Source of the DNA: QYOJ01 sp964616825
GTDB lineage: Bacteria; Bacteroidota; Bacteroidia; Bacteroidales; FEN-979
DNA: 64,000 nt
Assembly: GCA_964616825.1 (NCBI GenBank)
Contig: CAZTSX010000013.1
Span: 27,935-91,934, forward strand
Reading direction: 5' to 3'
Shown here in pieces: positions 26,617-34,859 of the stretch; position 1 is the stretch's first letter, and each line of letters opens with the position of its first letter. The notes below the pieces were generated by a model, which saw nothing but the letters and a program-made list of their open reading frames with translations, did no database searches and had not been told where the DNA came from. A program made the translations under genes and the position numbers.

Positions 26617-27792
26617 TTATTGTTTTGACTGAGAAGGTGCAATAAATCCCAGGTTNNNNNNNNNNNNNNNNNNNNNNNNNNNNNNNNNNNNNNNNNNNNN
26701 NNNNNNNNNNNNNNNNNNNNNNNNNNNNNNNNNNNNNNNNNNNNNNNNNNNNNNNCCAATCATCGAAAATGTCGCATATTGATAAAGATGTGCCAGTATG
26801 CCGATGGAGTCGAGGATCAGGATCCTGGCGGAAGCAGCGTTTTCGGAAGTCAGGTTTGAATAACGGATAATTCGTGAATCGTGAGACGTGAGATGTGAAT
26901 GAGGACTGGTGACTGGTGACTGGTGGACTGGTGGACTGGTGAGCTGGTGATTTAGTTTCGATTCGAGTTCAGCGATACGCGATGTGTGAACTTCATGTGG
27001 AGCAATGATAAATTTGAGGTCGGGATGATTCTGGCCGATCAAATCCATGATCATGGCTTCATCTGGCTCCCATGTGCTTCCACCCAGAAAAATCCTGGCA
27101 TCACCTGTAAATTTCTCAATCTCCGGAAATGATCTCGCTTGCTGCGTGATCTCATACACGCGGTCGAAACGGGTATCGCCTGTAATTGTATATTGCTTTA
27201 TACCCAGCGATTCTATCAGATCCTTCGCCTCTTCGCTCTGCACAAAAAACCAGGAGATATTTTTCAGTTGCTTCCGAAACCAATTACCATAACCTTTAAA
27301 AAATGGTTGATTCTTGTGAAAGATGGCCGAAATAATAAAAACCGGAATGTTTTGCCGGTTTAACTCTCCAAGTAAATTAAACCAGTATTCATACTTGATA
27401 AAGAAGACCAGTTTTGGCTTTAAAATCCTGACCCATCGCCGGGCATTACCAGGCGTATCGAGAGGCAAATAAAAGATGCCCTCAGCACCCGGGTAGTTCT
27501 TCCTCACTTCATATCCACTTGGAGAGTAAAATGTCAGGATGATCCTGTATTCGGGGTATGCTTCCCTGAAGCGCTCCATCACAGGGCGTCCTTGTTCAAA
27601 TTCCCCAAGAGAAGCACAATGAAACCAAACAGTTCCTTTCCACTGGTTATCGGTTGATTTTAATAATTCTTTCAACCGGCTGTTGATCCTTCGCCTTCCT
27701 TTCACCCATTGCCTGGCTTTGGGATTGAAAAGAGAAACAACCCGGATTCCCAGGCCGTAAAGAAAAATGCTGATGGAGTAGAGTGCTGCCAT
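26617..27792 (-). CDS. waaA: 3-deoxy-D-manno-octulosonic acid transferase, interrupted by an assembly gap
   Basis: The N-terminal 345 residues are clear Kdo transferase (GT30): N-terminal anchor (YSISIFLYGLGIRVVSLF), WFHCASLGEFEQGRPVME with the catalytic Glu, LTFYSPSGYEVRKNY, PLDTPGNARRWVRILKPK, IFLGGSTWEPDE and ILDSIGILAHLYQYATFSMI. The next segment should be the GGGFG and EPAAFG donor-binding region, but it falls in 100 N (26656-26755). The tail after the gap is only 12 codons before a stop and cannot be assigned with certainty. The enzyme adds Kdo to lipid A precursor at the inner membrane. Residues about 281-307 (rich in H, S, P, T) are encoded by a word-repeat at 26871-26953 and look like an in-frame insertion. 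Confidence 0.88.
   Translation of the reverse strand: MAALYSISIFLYGLGIRVVSLFNPKARQWVKGRRRINSRLKELLKSTDNQWKGTVWFHCASLGEFEQGRPVMERFREAYPEYRIILTFYSPSGYEVRKNYPGAEGIFYLPLDTPGNARRWVRILKPKLVFFIKYEYWFNLLGELNRQNIPVFIISAIFHKNQPFFKGYGNWFRKQLKNISWFFVQSEEAKDLIESLGIKQYTITGDTRFDRVYEITQQARSFPEIEKFTGDARIFLGGSTWEPDEAMIMDLIGQNHPDLKFIIAPHEVHTSRIAELESKLNHQLTSPPVHQSPVTSPHSHLTSHDSRIIRYSNLTSENAASARILILDSIGILAHLYQYATFSMIXXXXXXXXXXXXXXXXXXXXXXXXXXXXXXXXXXNLGFIAPSQSKQ
26656..26755. other. Assembly gap of exactly 100 N inside waaA
   Basis: The round size marks an arbitrary scaffold gap, so the true length is unknown. It removes the C-terminal donor-binding region of the Kdo transferase and lies about 115 bp from a word-repeat element, which may have hindered assembly. 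Confidence 0.97.
26871..26953. repeat. Composite word-repeat element inside waaA, in frame
   Basis: The right part repeats ACTGGTG about six times. The left part is made of TCGTGAA, GTGAGAC and GTGAGATG words. Bases 26872-26891 are identical to the intergenic site 22505-22524. Another 10-mer, GACGTGAGAT, recurs at 52579-52588. The element adds about 27 hydrophilic residues without disturbing the reading frame. Confidence 0.9.
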
Positions 27793-27888
27793 TTGCTATT
27801 CGCTATTCGCTGGTTTTTCGTGAATCGTGAACCGGAGTGAAACGGAGTTCGGCAAAGCCAATCGTGAATCGTAGATCGTCATTCGTAA
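27793..27888. repeat. Word-repeat element filling the region upstream of waaA
   Basis: The whole 96-bp gap is made of repeat words: GCTATTC twice, TCGTGAA twice, a 29-bp core at 27831-27859 (beginning ACCGGA and containing CGGAGT twice), then ATCGTGAATCG words again. The core matches 53210-53238 inside lnt at 22 of 29 positions, and all 7 differences are transitions. Confidence 0.9.
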
Positions 27889-28647
27889 TTAATAAAGATA
27901 GTATTCTTTCGGTGTCCGGCGATAAACCGGAATGTTCCAGGTCACTTTGATCCCATAGAACTGACTTGAAAGGTTCTTCTGATCCGGTTTTCCGGTATCG
28001 AAATCAACATCCCGCTTACTCTTTGTCCATGCCTGGATAAACTCAAATGCCAGGCTGAAATTCAACAACCTGCTGCTGCTCATAAAAAGATATCCGATCG
28101 AACCTGATAGTGCAAAGCCACCATTGAGTTTGTCGTATCCCTTTTTGTAATCGCCCCAGAGTTGAGGTGCCGTGTTATCGGGATTGAGGATCCTTATTTT
28201 ATTCTGCAGGTATCCCCCGCCTGCCATCAAGGTAAATCCGCTGTTTGGATTGGGCCCTACCCAGGGAAAAAGCTTCCCGAACATTCCAAAAAAACTAAAT
28301 CCACGTTCGTAAAGGATGATGTCAGCGATCCTCCCGTTCGCGTCAATGATATAGCCTTCGGGAGTTGAGATTGTTACCAGCAGGCTGTCTTCGTTTTTTA
28401 CCATACTGCCAAACTGAAAATTACCCTCCACTGCAAACAACCAGTTCGATCTGGTTTTTATCAGGAAACCTCCCCCGATACTGGAGTTGGATCCAAACCG
28501 TGTAGCCAGATCACCTCCCGGAAACTGGTAGCTGTACGTCGCATAGATCATGGGTGTAGTGATCGACGAGTCTCTGATGCTGACCTGTCCCAGGGCTGTC
28601 CCAACAACACAACTAATAACTACAATTGCAAGTATTCGCTTTATCAT
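27889..28647 (-). CDS. Putative outer-membrane beta-barrel protein, family unknown
   Basis: 252 residues with a signal peptide (cut after TALGQ, residue 21). The rest shows alternating hydrophobic and polar residues, strand-turn patterns (FAVEGNFQFGSMV, FALSGSIGYLFMSSS, LNFSLAFEFIQAW) and no transmembrane helix, as in small outer-membrane barrels of Bacteroidota. It probably forms an operon with the similar-sized barrel gene 15 bp upstream. The two share the general pattern but little direct sequence. No function can be assigned. Confidence 0.72.
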   Translation of the reverse strand: MIKRILAIVVISCVVGTALGQVSIRDSSITTPMIYATYSYQFPGGDLATRFGSNSSIGGGFLIKTRSNWLFAVEGNFQFGSMVKNEDSLLVTISTPEGYIIDANGRIADIILYERGFSFFGMFGKLFPWVGPNPNSGFTLMAGGGYLQNKIRILNPDNTAPQLWGDYKKGYDKLNGGFALSGSIGYLFMSSSRLLNFSLAFEFIQAWTKSKRDVDFDTGKPDQKNLSSQFYGIKVTWNIPVYRRTPKEYYLY

Positions 28648-28662
28648 CTGTCGATAAACAAG

Positions 28663-29427
28663 TTATAGTTTTATGCCAATACCTAATCCAATATTGAAGG
28701 TGGATATCCTCTTCCTGACCTGCCGCTCTCCTCCCTGATATACAGGACGGTAGTAGCCGGCTTCTGGATCATATACATAATTGAAAACATAATAATCCTT
28801 TGTCCTTAACGGATTCGCACCCATGTATGAGAACGATAGATTCAGTGTCAAATTATCTGTGATGTTATATCCTATTCCAGCAAGTGCCTGAAATGCTACG
28901 CCCAAACCAGGTCCCTGCGATAAGTTCATCGGGCCGGGAGTCAAGCTATCGATCGGATCCGATGGAAGCCATATTTTAAAAGTTGAGGAGTAAGAGAGTC
29001 CCCCACCCGCCAGCGCTTTCACTGTCAGCGTGAATTTTCCGAAGCTTTTTATCAGGACAGGCCCTGCGATCAGATAGTGGTTAGTCCAGGGCTTTTTCCC
29101 AAGCGGTTCATAATGTCCGACAGGTGTGATCGTGTCCGCATTGTGTTGGATACCATTACGTTGAAAACAGTAGGATGCAGCAATGCCAAAACCAAATCTC
29201 CCAAGCCAGTTACCTGAAGCCTGCACAAAAAATCCATGGGAAGCAAATCCTCCAAAATTTTCATCTTTGTTTGTACTTGTATATTTTCCAAAAGGCATTG
29301 AATATCCGGCATTAAAATCCAATATAAAACGTCCGTTTTTCCCGGGTTTAGTCACTGCACTGTCCTGCTGAGCCATCAACATGACTGTTAAAAGAAGAAG
29401 GATTACTAATATGAATATCTTTTTCAT
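28663..29427 (-). CDS. Putative outer-membrane beta-barrel protein, family unknown
   Basis: 254 residues with a signal peptide (MKKIFILVILLLLTVMLMAQ). Mature part begins with FILDFNAGYSMPFGKYTS and has repeated amphipathic strands (GFGIAASYCFQ, FTLTVKALAGGGLSYSS, LTLNLSFSYMGANPL), ending in FNIGLGIGIKL, a typical barrel C-terminus. First gene of a two-gene operon with the protein at 27889-28647, with a clear -7 element 20 bp upstream of the start. Function unknown. Confidence 0.78.
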   Translation of the reverse strand: MKKIFILVILLLLTVMLMAQQDSAVTKPGKNGRFILDFNAGYSMPFGKYTSTNKDENFGGFASHGFFVQASGNWLGRFGFGIAASYCFQRNGIQHNADTITPVGHYEPLGKKPWTNHYLIAGPVLIKSFGKFTLTVKALAGGGLSYSSTFKIWLPSDPIDSLTPGPMNLSQGPGLGVAFQALAGIGYNITDNLTLNLSFSYMGANPLRTKDYYVFNYVYDPEAGYYRPVYQGGERQVRKRISTFNIGLGIGIKL

Positions 29428-29447
29428 AGGACAGTTTCAATATCTTA

Positions 29448-29455
29448 CAAAGGTA
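29448..29455 (-). promoter_or_regulatory. Bacteroidota -7 element for the two-gene barrel operon
   Basis: The minus strand reads TACCTTTG, full match to TAnnTTTG, 20 bp upstream of the ATG at 29427. Confidence 0.5.
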
Positions 29456-29497
29456 ATCGGAATTTCTGAGAAATCAGTTGAAAACAGATACACAGGC

Positions 29498-29527
29498 TTG
29501 GTGTTTCAAAGAGGATTTTTACCTTTG
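29498..29527 (+). promoter_or_regulatory. Bacteroidota promoter (-33 TTG and -7 TACCTTTG) for the C69 peptidase gene
   Basis: TTG at 29498-29500 and TACCTTTG at 29520-29527, spaced 19 bp apart as in the Bacteroidota consensus. The leader to the ATG at 29584 is about 50 nt. It is the best two-part promoter match I found in the window. Confidence 0.6.
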
Positions 29528-29583
29528 CAGGGAATATATCTTCCGAAAAATCAATACGTTTAATAAACCCAAAATTTACATTT

Positions 29584-31290
29584 ATGAAAAGGAATTTTTT
29601 GCTTGTAGCATCATTGATTTTCATCCTGATGCTTGGAGGTTTTACCACCGCTTCTGCATGCACCAATTTTCTCATTACTAAAGGCGCTTCAGCTGACGGA
29701 TCGGTGATGATCTCCTACTCAGCCGACTCGCATGTCCTGTATGGTGAGCTCTACTTCTGGCCGGCCGCCGATTATCCTGAAGGAACGATGCTGGATATTT
29801 TCGAATGGGATACAGGAAAGCCGATGGGACAGATTCCACAGGTCAGCCATACCTTTTCTGTCGTTGGAAATATAAATGAGAACCAGGTGGCTATCGGGGA
29901 GACGACTTACGGCGGCCGGAGAGAACTTGGCAAGCAACCAGGCGCTATCATGGATTACGGCAGCCTGATGTATATCGCTCTCCAACGAGCTACTTCTGCC
30001 CGTGATGCCATCCGCATCATTGCCGACCTGATGGACAAATACGGGTATGCCAGTTCGGGCGAATCGTTCTCTGTCTCCGATAAGAATGAAGCATGGATCC
30101 TTGAGATGATCGGCAAAGGAGAAGGAGAAAAAGGGGCTGTCTGGGTCGCTCTCCTGGTTCCTGACGGGTACGTTTGCGGCCATGCCAACCAGGCACGGAT
30201 CACCACCTTTCCTTATCAGAAAGAGAACAAGTGGGATGATCCCAATGCCACCTGCTACAACGCTCCCGACGTGATCTCGTTTGCCCGTGCCAAAGGGTGG
30301 TATGATGGTCCCGATAGTGATTTCAGTTTTTCAGACACCTATGCTCCCGTCGGTTTTGGTGGAGCCCGTTTCTGCGAAGCCCGCGTCTATGCGATGTTCA
30401 ACCGGGTTAACGCCAATATGGGTCAACATGAAGAGTATGCCCGAGGTAACATTGAGCATGGTGACCATGGATATGCTTCCAACCGGATGCCTCTCTGGAT
30501 CAAGCCTGATAAAAAAGTGTCGGTACATGATATGATGGAGCTGATGCGCGACCATTATGAAGGCACTTCCATGGATATGACATACGACTTTGGCGCCGGG
30601 CCTTTCCAGGCCCCATATCGCTGGCGTCCGATGACCTGGCAGGTTGATAGTATACCTTATTGCAACGAACGGGCAACCTCTACCCAGCAAAGCGGATTTG
30701 TCTTTGTCGCTCAATCCCGTAACTGGCTCCCCGACCCTATCGGTGGCATTCTCTGGTTCAGTGTTGACGACACCTACACCAACTGTTATGCCCCGATGTA
30801 TTGTGGCATCCTCAGGGTTCCGGAGCCTTATGCAGTCGGTAATGGCGATATGCTGACCTACTCACCTACCTCTGCCTTCTGGACATTCACGTTTGTCTCG
30901 AACTGGGCCTACACAAAATACAATTATATGATCAAGGATATTCAGAAGGTTCAGAAGCGCCTGGAGACATTTTTCATCAACGCAACACCTGGTGTTGACA
31001 AAGAGGCACTTGTCCTGTACAACGAAAAGCCCATGGCTGCACGGGAATTCCTTACCGATTATTCGGATGCAATGGGGAATTACACTGTTGATACCTGGCG
31101 CGATCTGGGGCAGTACCTGCTAGTGAAATACCACGATGGCAACGTGAAGAAAGAGAAGGATGGGAAATTTGAATACAATGAGTGGGGTGTTCCTGTGTTT
31201 CCTGATCAACCCGGATATTCAGAAGAGTGGTACCGGATGGTGGTCAAAGATCATGGCGATAACATCAAGAGGAGCGGTTCAGGACATTGA
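29584..31290 (+). CDS. Secreted C69-family dipeptidase-like peptidase
   Basis: 568 residues. The signal peptide ends at TTASA, so the mature protein would begin with Cys26 in CTNFLITKGAS. An N-terminal Cys nucleophile is the hallmark of the Ntn-hydrolase family C69. Typical family strings follow: SADGSVMISYSADSH, VVGNINENQVAIGETTYGGR, WILEMIGKGEGEKGAVWVALLVPDG, HANQARI and TSTQQSGFVFVAQSRNWLPD. It probably hydrolyses dipeptides or short peptides in the periplasm or at the surface. Its stop abuts the stop of the convergent propeller gene with no spacer. Confidence 0.9.
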   Translation: MKRNFLLVASLIFILMLGGFTTASACTNFLITKGASADGSVMISYSADSHVLYGELYFWPAADYPEGTMLDIFEWDTGKPMGQIPQVSHTFSVVGNINENQVAIGETTYGGRRELGKQPGAIMDYGSLMYIALQRATSARDAIRIIADLMDKYGYASSGESFSVSDKNEAWILEMIGKGEGEKGAVWVALLVPDGYVCGHANQARITTFPYQKENKWDDPNATCYNAPDVISFARAKGWYDGPDSDFSFSDTYAPVGFGGARFCEARVYAMFNRVNANMGQHEEYARGNIEHGDHGYASNRMPLWIKPDKKVSVHDMMELMRDHYEGTSMDMTYDFGAGPFQAPYRWRPMTWQVDSIPYCNERATSTQQSGFVFVAQSRNWLPDPIGGILWFSVDDTYTNCYAPMYCGILRVPEPYAVGNGDMLTYSPTSAFWTFTFVSNWAYTKYNYMIKDIQKVQKRLETFFINATPGVDKEALVLYNEKPMAAREFLTDYSDAMGNYTVDTWRDLGQYLLVKYHDGNVKKEKDGKFEYNEWGVPVFPDQPGYSEEWYRMVVKDHGDNIKRSGSGH

Positions 31291-32642
31291 TTACTCAAAC
31301 ACGATTTTCCCCGCATAGTTTTTCTTCCCGTTACTCAGGATGGCGTGGTAAAGCCCTTTTGCCTGGGCGCGGATGTCGAGCCGAACTGATGCCCCAGCCA
31401 TTTCCACCCTGACCTCCTGCACCAGCCGGCCGGTCTGGTCGAAGATCTGTAACGTTAACTTTTTTTCCTGGCGGAACTCTTCCGGAATGGTGACGTTGCA
31501 CAATCCTGTATTGGGATTGGCATAGATCAGCAGGGTATTTGATGAGGGTTTCAAAGGTTGCGGCACCCCGGTGATCGGCGAGCATTTGGCGGCAAAAAGG
31601 TCAGATTCTCCCCGGGATGTGAAGGTGTTTGGGCCTATCTCTAAGGTATTTTTAAAAAACCCAGTTAAACCAAAATTTCCCTGGTTGTCTACATTTATGT
31701 TCAGGATTATTCCTCTTGAATACTGCCTAAGGCCGATGCAGGTTCCCCCAGGGGAAAATTTGGCCAAAAACATATCAGAGACAGATCCGGATGTGAACAC
31801 CTCGGAACCACATTGTATGTTGCCACCAAAATCGCCAGATAAAATGATCTGACATCAGGTTCCAACACAGCCATGATGGTGTCGATGACGATGGTGTCAT
31901 TTAATGTATAACCATTCACGAATAGAGAATTGTTTGCATAGGCAAGGTTTAATGGAGGGGCCTCCGATGAAATATAAATACTTGGATAATAATTTCGTGA
32001 AATTTTCTTTGCCCATATTACATTCCCGTTTACATCATACTTCGCCAGAAAGCCTCCACGCGGGATTGTGATGCCATCGAAGGTGATGCTATCGGTGGTG
32101 GCTCCTGAAATATAAATATTCGATTGGTCATCATACGTCAAATCAAATGCGTCATCATCGCCGGATCCTCCTGCCGTTCTGGCCCAGATCGTGTGCCCGT
32201 CCGTATCCATTTTCACCAGAAATACGGTGAGACCATTACCATGCAAGGTGGTATCCGGCAAATCAAGATAATTGTAAAAATTACCTGTTATCAGAATATG
32301 ATCATTTATCGTATCAAAGTCAATCCCGCTAATAGATGATAGGATATTGCCTGATGAGGGGTTGTAACTTTTGAATTCTATAACCCATTCTTCTGTTCCC
32401 GAAGAATTATACTTGACTAAAAATGATCCCCGGATAATGGTATCGGTTTGAAAATAGCATGGATTGCTTCTAGTACTTCCGCTGATGAAAGTATTTCCGT
32501 TTTGATCACTAATTATACCATTTGCTACGTCAGACAATGCACCACCTGCAGATGACGACCATTGGCAATCCTGAGGCAATACAGTATTAGTCATTCCAAG
32601 AGTCAGAATGACAATTGATAATATATATACATATGTTTTCAT
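31291..32642 (-). pseudogene. SBBP-type beta-propeller T9SS protein, frame broken near 31833-31856
   Basis: The N-terminal frame (32642 to about 31850) gives a signal peptide (MKTYVYILSIVILTLGM) and SBBP-like propeller repeats (HILITGNFYNYLDL, GGFLAKYDVNGNVIWAKK). The C-terminal frame (about 31856 to 31291) continues the repeats (IILSGDFGGNIQC, SDMFLAKFSPGG) and ends in a T9SS sorting domain (IYANPNTGLCNVTIP, GLYHAILSNGKKNYAGKI). At the junction both frames read plausible repeat sequence over the same bases (RSFYLA in one, QIILSG in the other). That is what an out-of-frame deletion between two short homologous strings would leave. A sequencing indel is the alternative. Third gene of the operon headed by the AAAG-tract gene. 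The 13-bp gap to the GH5-like gene supports co-transcription. Confidence 0.78.
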
Positions 32643-32654
32643 CTCTCCTGGTTT

Positions 32655-34859
32655 TTATAAGATAATGATTTTCTTTAATTTGGATTGTGTTGGTGTACTT
32701 ATCTGAAGGAAATAGATGCCCCTGGCAAGGTGTGAAAGGTCCAGGGTAAAATGTGGTTGTGTGGCTGAGCCATGGTGGACGCGGTTCGTTAACTGATCAA
32801 AGACATCAACAGTGAACATCTCGGATGGGATTGGTTCGTTAATTTCAATTGTAAAGATCCCTGTACCGGGGTTGGGGTAAACCATAACATCCAACGTAGG
32901 TTCTGTTATATAGAACTGAAGCTGGATCTCAGGGCTATTGGTTAACCCTTCAACCGCATTGTCACCAGGCAGCATTGTCCCACTCTTTGCCATATTAGCC
33001 AGTCCCTCACAGGGCATATCCGTATAGATCCAGGTCTCACTATTCAATTGCGCGTGAAATTCCTGTTCAATATTGATCTCCCGGCCGGCCCTGATCTCGC
33101 ACGTGCCCAATGGTTGGATTTCTACATCAACCACGATGTTCTCAAATGTCTCCACAAATGGAATCTCCGATCTTGTTAACGTATCTGTTTGGCCTGTTAA
33201 GATTCCAATCTTAGGATCACTGCATGTTTTATACACTCTGGAACATGCGGCGGCAGAGATTTTAATCATTTCAATTGTATTGTGTTCTGGTAACCTAGGA
33301 TCATAATCATATGGTATTAGTTCAAAATATCTATTTACATCTGTAAATGTATAATGTGTATTCCAGAATGTTATATCTTTATCTTCATCATAATACAATC
33401 TCGTCCACCCCTGCACCAGTGCATCCGGAATAGGCATGTAATATTGATCCTGAACATGACCGGTTACGATATTGGTATTCGGGGAGTAAAAAGCATGTTG
33501 ATACGGGTCATAATAATTGGGAGGTGCGGCACACATGGATTGTCCCTGTGGTGGAACAAACTCCTCAAAAGCCTGACAAACCGGTTTCATAAGCGAAGTA
33601 CATGGTACCGGTGCGCAGTTTCCATAGTCCAGGATTCCATAGAATCTCTGTTTCAGGTTCCAGTAGAAATTCTGGTATGTCCACCAACTGTAACCACTTC
33701 CATTGCAATCCCATGTAAGCGGCAAGGTGGCCGCCGCGTAATCATACTGATCATCAAGGTCTCCGTCAAGAACCGGGAAGGAGTATCCCGATTGAGCCGT
33801 AAAGCCGGTCTCGCCAACGACCCACGGGATTGGAATGTGAATCTGATTCCAGTAAAAATATCCATGGATCCGGTCAATCATGGGATCCAGATAATCCGGA
33901 GCTTCATATTCACGTATAAAAGGATAGACATGAAATGAATAAAAATCCAACGACATAATAGAGGGGTCAAATTCAAAGATATCGGCCATTCCATGACCTC
34001 CAAGGGTTATCAGATGGTTAGGATCATTTATTTTTATTGATTTATACCATGAATTAACATTATTACAAACGTCCTCTTTAAAATGTCCAATCTGAGAATG
34101 TGGCCATAATGAATAACTGTCCCATGAAAACTGTGGTTCATTGTCCAGGTCATAAGCTAAAAGAGTGGATCGAGCTTCAGTAGGCAAGAGTGTTATAAAA
34201 GCTTCCGAAAATGCTTCAAGGTATTCACTATGTGCATCAGGATATATGTCAGGATCATACCATCCACCACCTCCCCCGGAAACCAGTATTACCTTTAATC
34301 GTTTCCCATTTACGTCTGTTGTTTGAGAAACAAGTGTGATAAAATGCGCTATATGTTCAAACAACCGTATAGAAACATCATCGGTAAAGGGTGGCTCAAT
34401 TAAAAAACGCTTATCCAACAGGCAATCCTGCAAAGAATGGATTAATGTATTTATGTAAAACCCTGTAACCGGACATGTCCAGTTGCATTGGGGATTATAC
34501 TTATTCACAATAAAAGTTCCTTCCGGGAGATGAGTCGGATTGATCCCCATCAATCGAATGGCATTGAATCCCATGGAGAGTAACTGCAGGAAATCGTTTT
34601 GCAACTGTTGGTCACAAGTAACCATATCATTACATTCAAAAGAATTGGTCGTACTCCAGGAGTGTTCAGGACTTATAAAGGTTGTCGAAAAATCTAAAGG
34701 ATCAACATTTACGATATTTACCACATAATTGCACACTACCGGATAGAGATCATTGCCATTCTCATCTTTGAACTGCCTTCCTTCGATGGTCACATATTGT
34801 GCGACCGAAGCTATATCAAAGATAGCAATTATAAACAAAAGCAGCAAGAACCGTTTCAT
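32655..34859 (-). CDS. Secreted GH-A clan (GH5-like) glycoside hydrolase with T9SS sorting domain
   Basis: 734 residues. Signal peptide to about residue 20 (ASVAQ). The (beta/alpha)8 glycosidase signs are FNAIRLMGI at 98-106, the acid/base pair N240-E241 in AYDLDNEP, SFHVYPF with H310, and the nucleophile-like E350 in WVVGETGF. These fit GH5 and related clan GH-A families, but the subfamily and substrate cannot be read off. A linker domain of beta type follows (about 445-640). The end is a T9SS sorting domain (VYPNPGTGIFTIEI, GIYFLQIS). Its start overlaps the stop of the upstream tail-like gene as ATGA, so its translation may depend on that gene's frame state. Confidence 0.85.
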   Translation of the reverse strand: MKRFLLLLFIIAIFDIASVAQYVTIEGRQFKDENGNDLYPVVCNYVVNIVNVDPLDFSTTFISPEHSWSTTNSFECNDMVTCDQQLQNDFLQLLSMGFNAIRLMGINPTHLPEGTFIVNKYNPQCNWTCPVTGFYINTLIHSLQDCLLDKRFLIEPPFTDDVSIRLFEHIAHFITLVSQTTDVNGKRLKVILVSGGGGGWYDPDIYPDAHSEYLEAFSEAFITLLPTEARSTLLAYDLDNEPQFSWDSYSLWPHSQIGHFKEDVCNNVNSWYKSIKINDPNHLITLGGHGMADIFEFDPSIMSLDFYSFHVYPFIREYEAPDYLDPMIDRIHGYFYWNQIHIPIPWVVGETGFTAQSGYSFPVLDGDLDDQYDYAAATLPLTWDCNGSGYSWWTYQNFYWNLKQRFYGILDYGNCAPVPCTSLMKPVCQAFEEFVPPQGQSMCAAPPNYYDPYQHAFYSPNTNIVTGHVQDQYYMPIPDALVQGWTRLYYDEDKDITFWNTHYTFTDVNRYFELIPYDYDPRLPEHNTIEMIKISAAACSRVYKTCSDPKIGILTGQTDTLTRSEIPFVETFENIVVDVEIQPLGTCEIRAGREINIEQEFHAQLNSETWIYTDMPCEGLANMAKSGTMLPGDNAVEGLTNSPEIQLQFYITEPTLDVMVYPNPGTGIFTIEINEPIPSEMFTVDVFDQLTNRVHHGSATQPHFTLDLSHLARGIYFLQISTPTQSKLKKIIIL

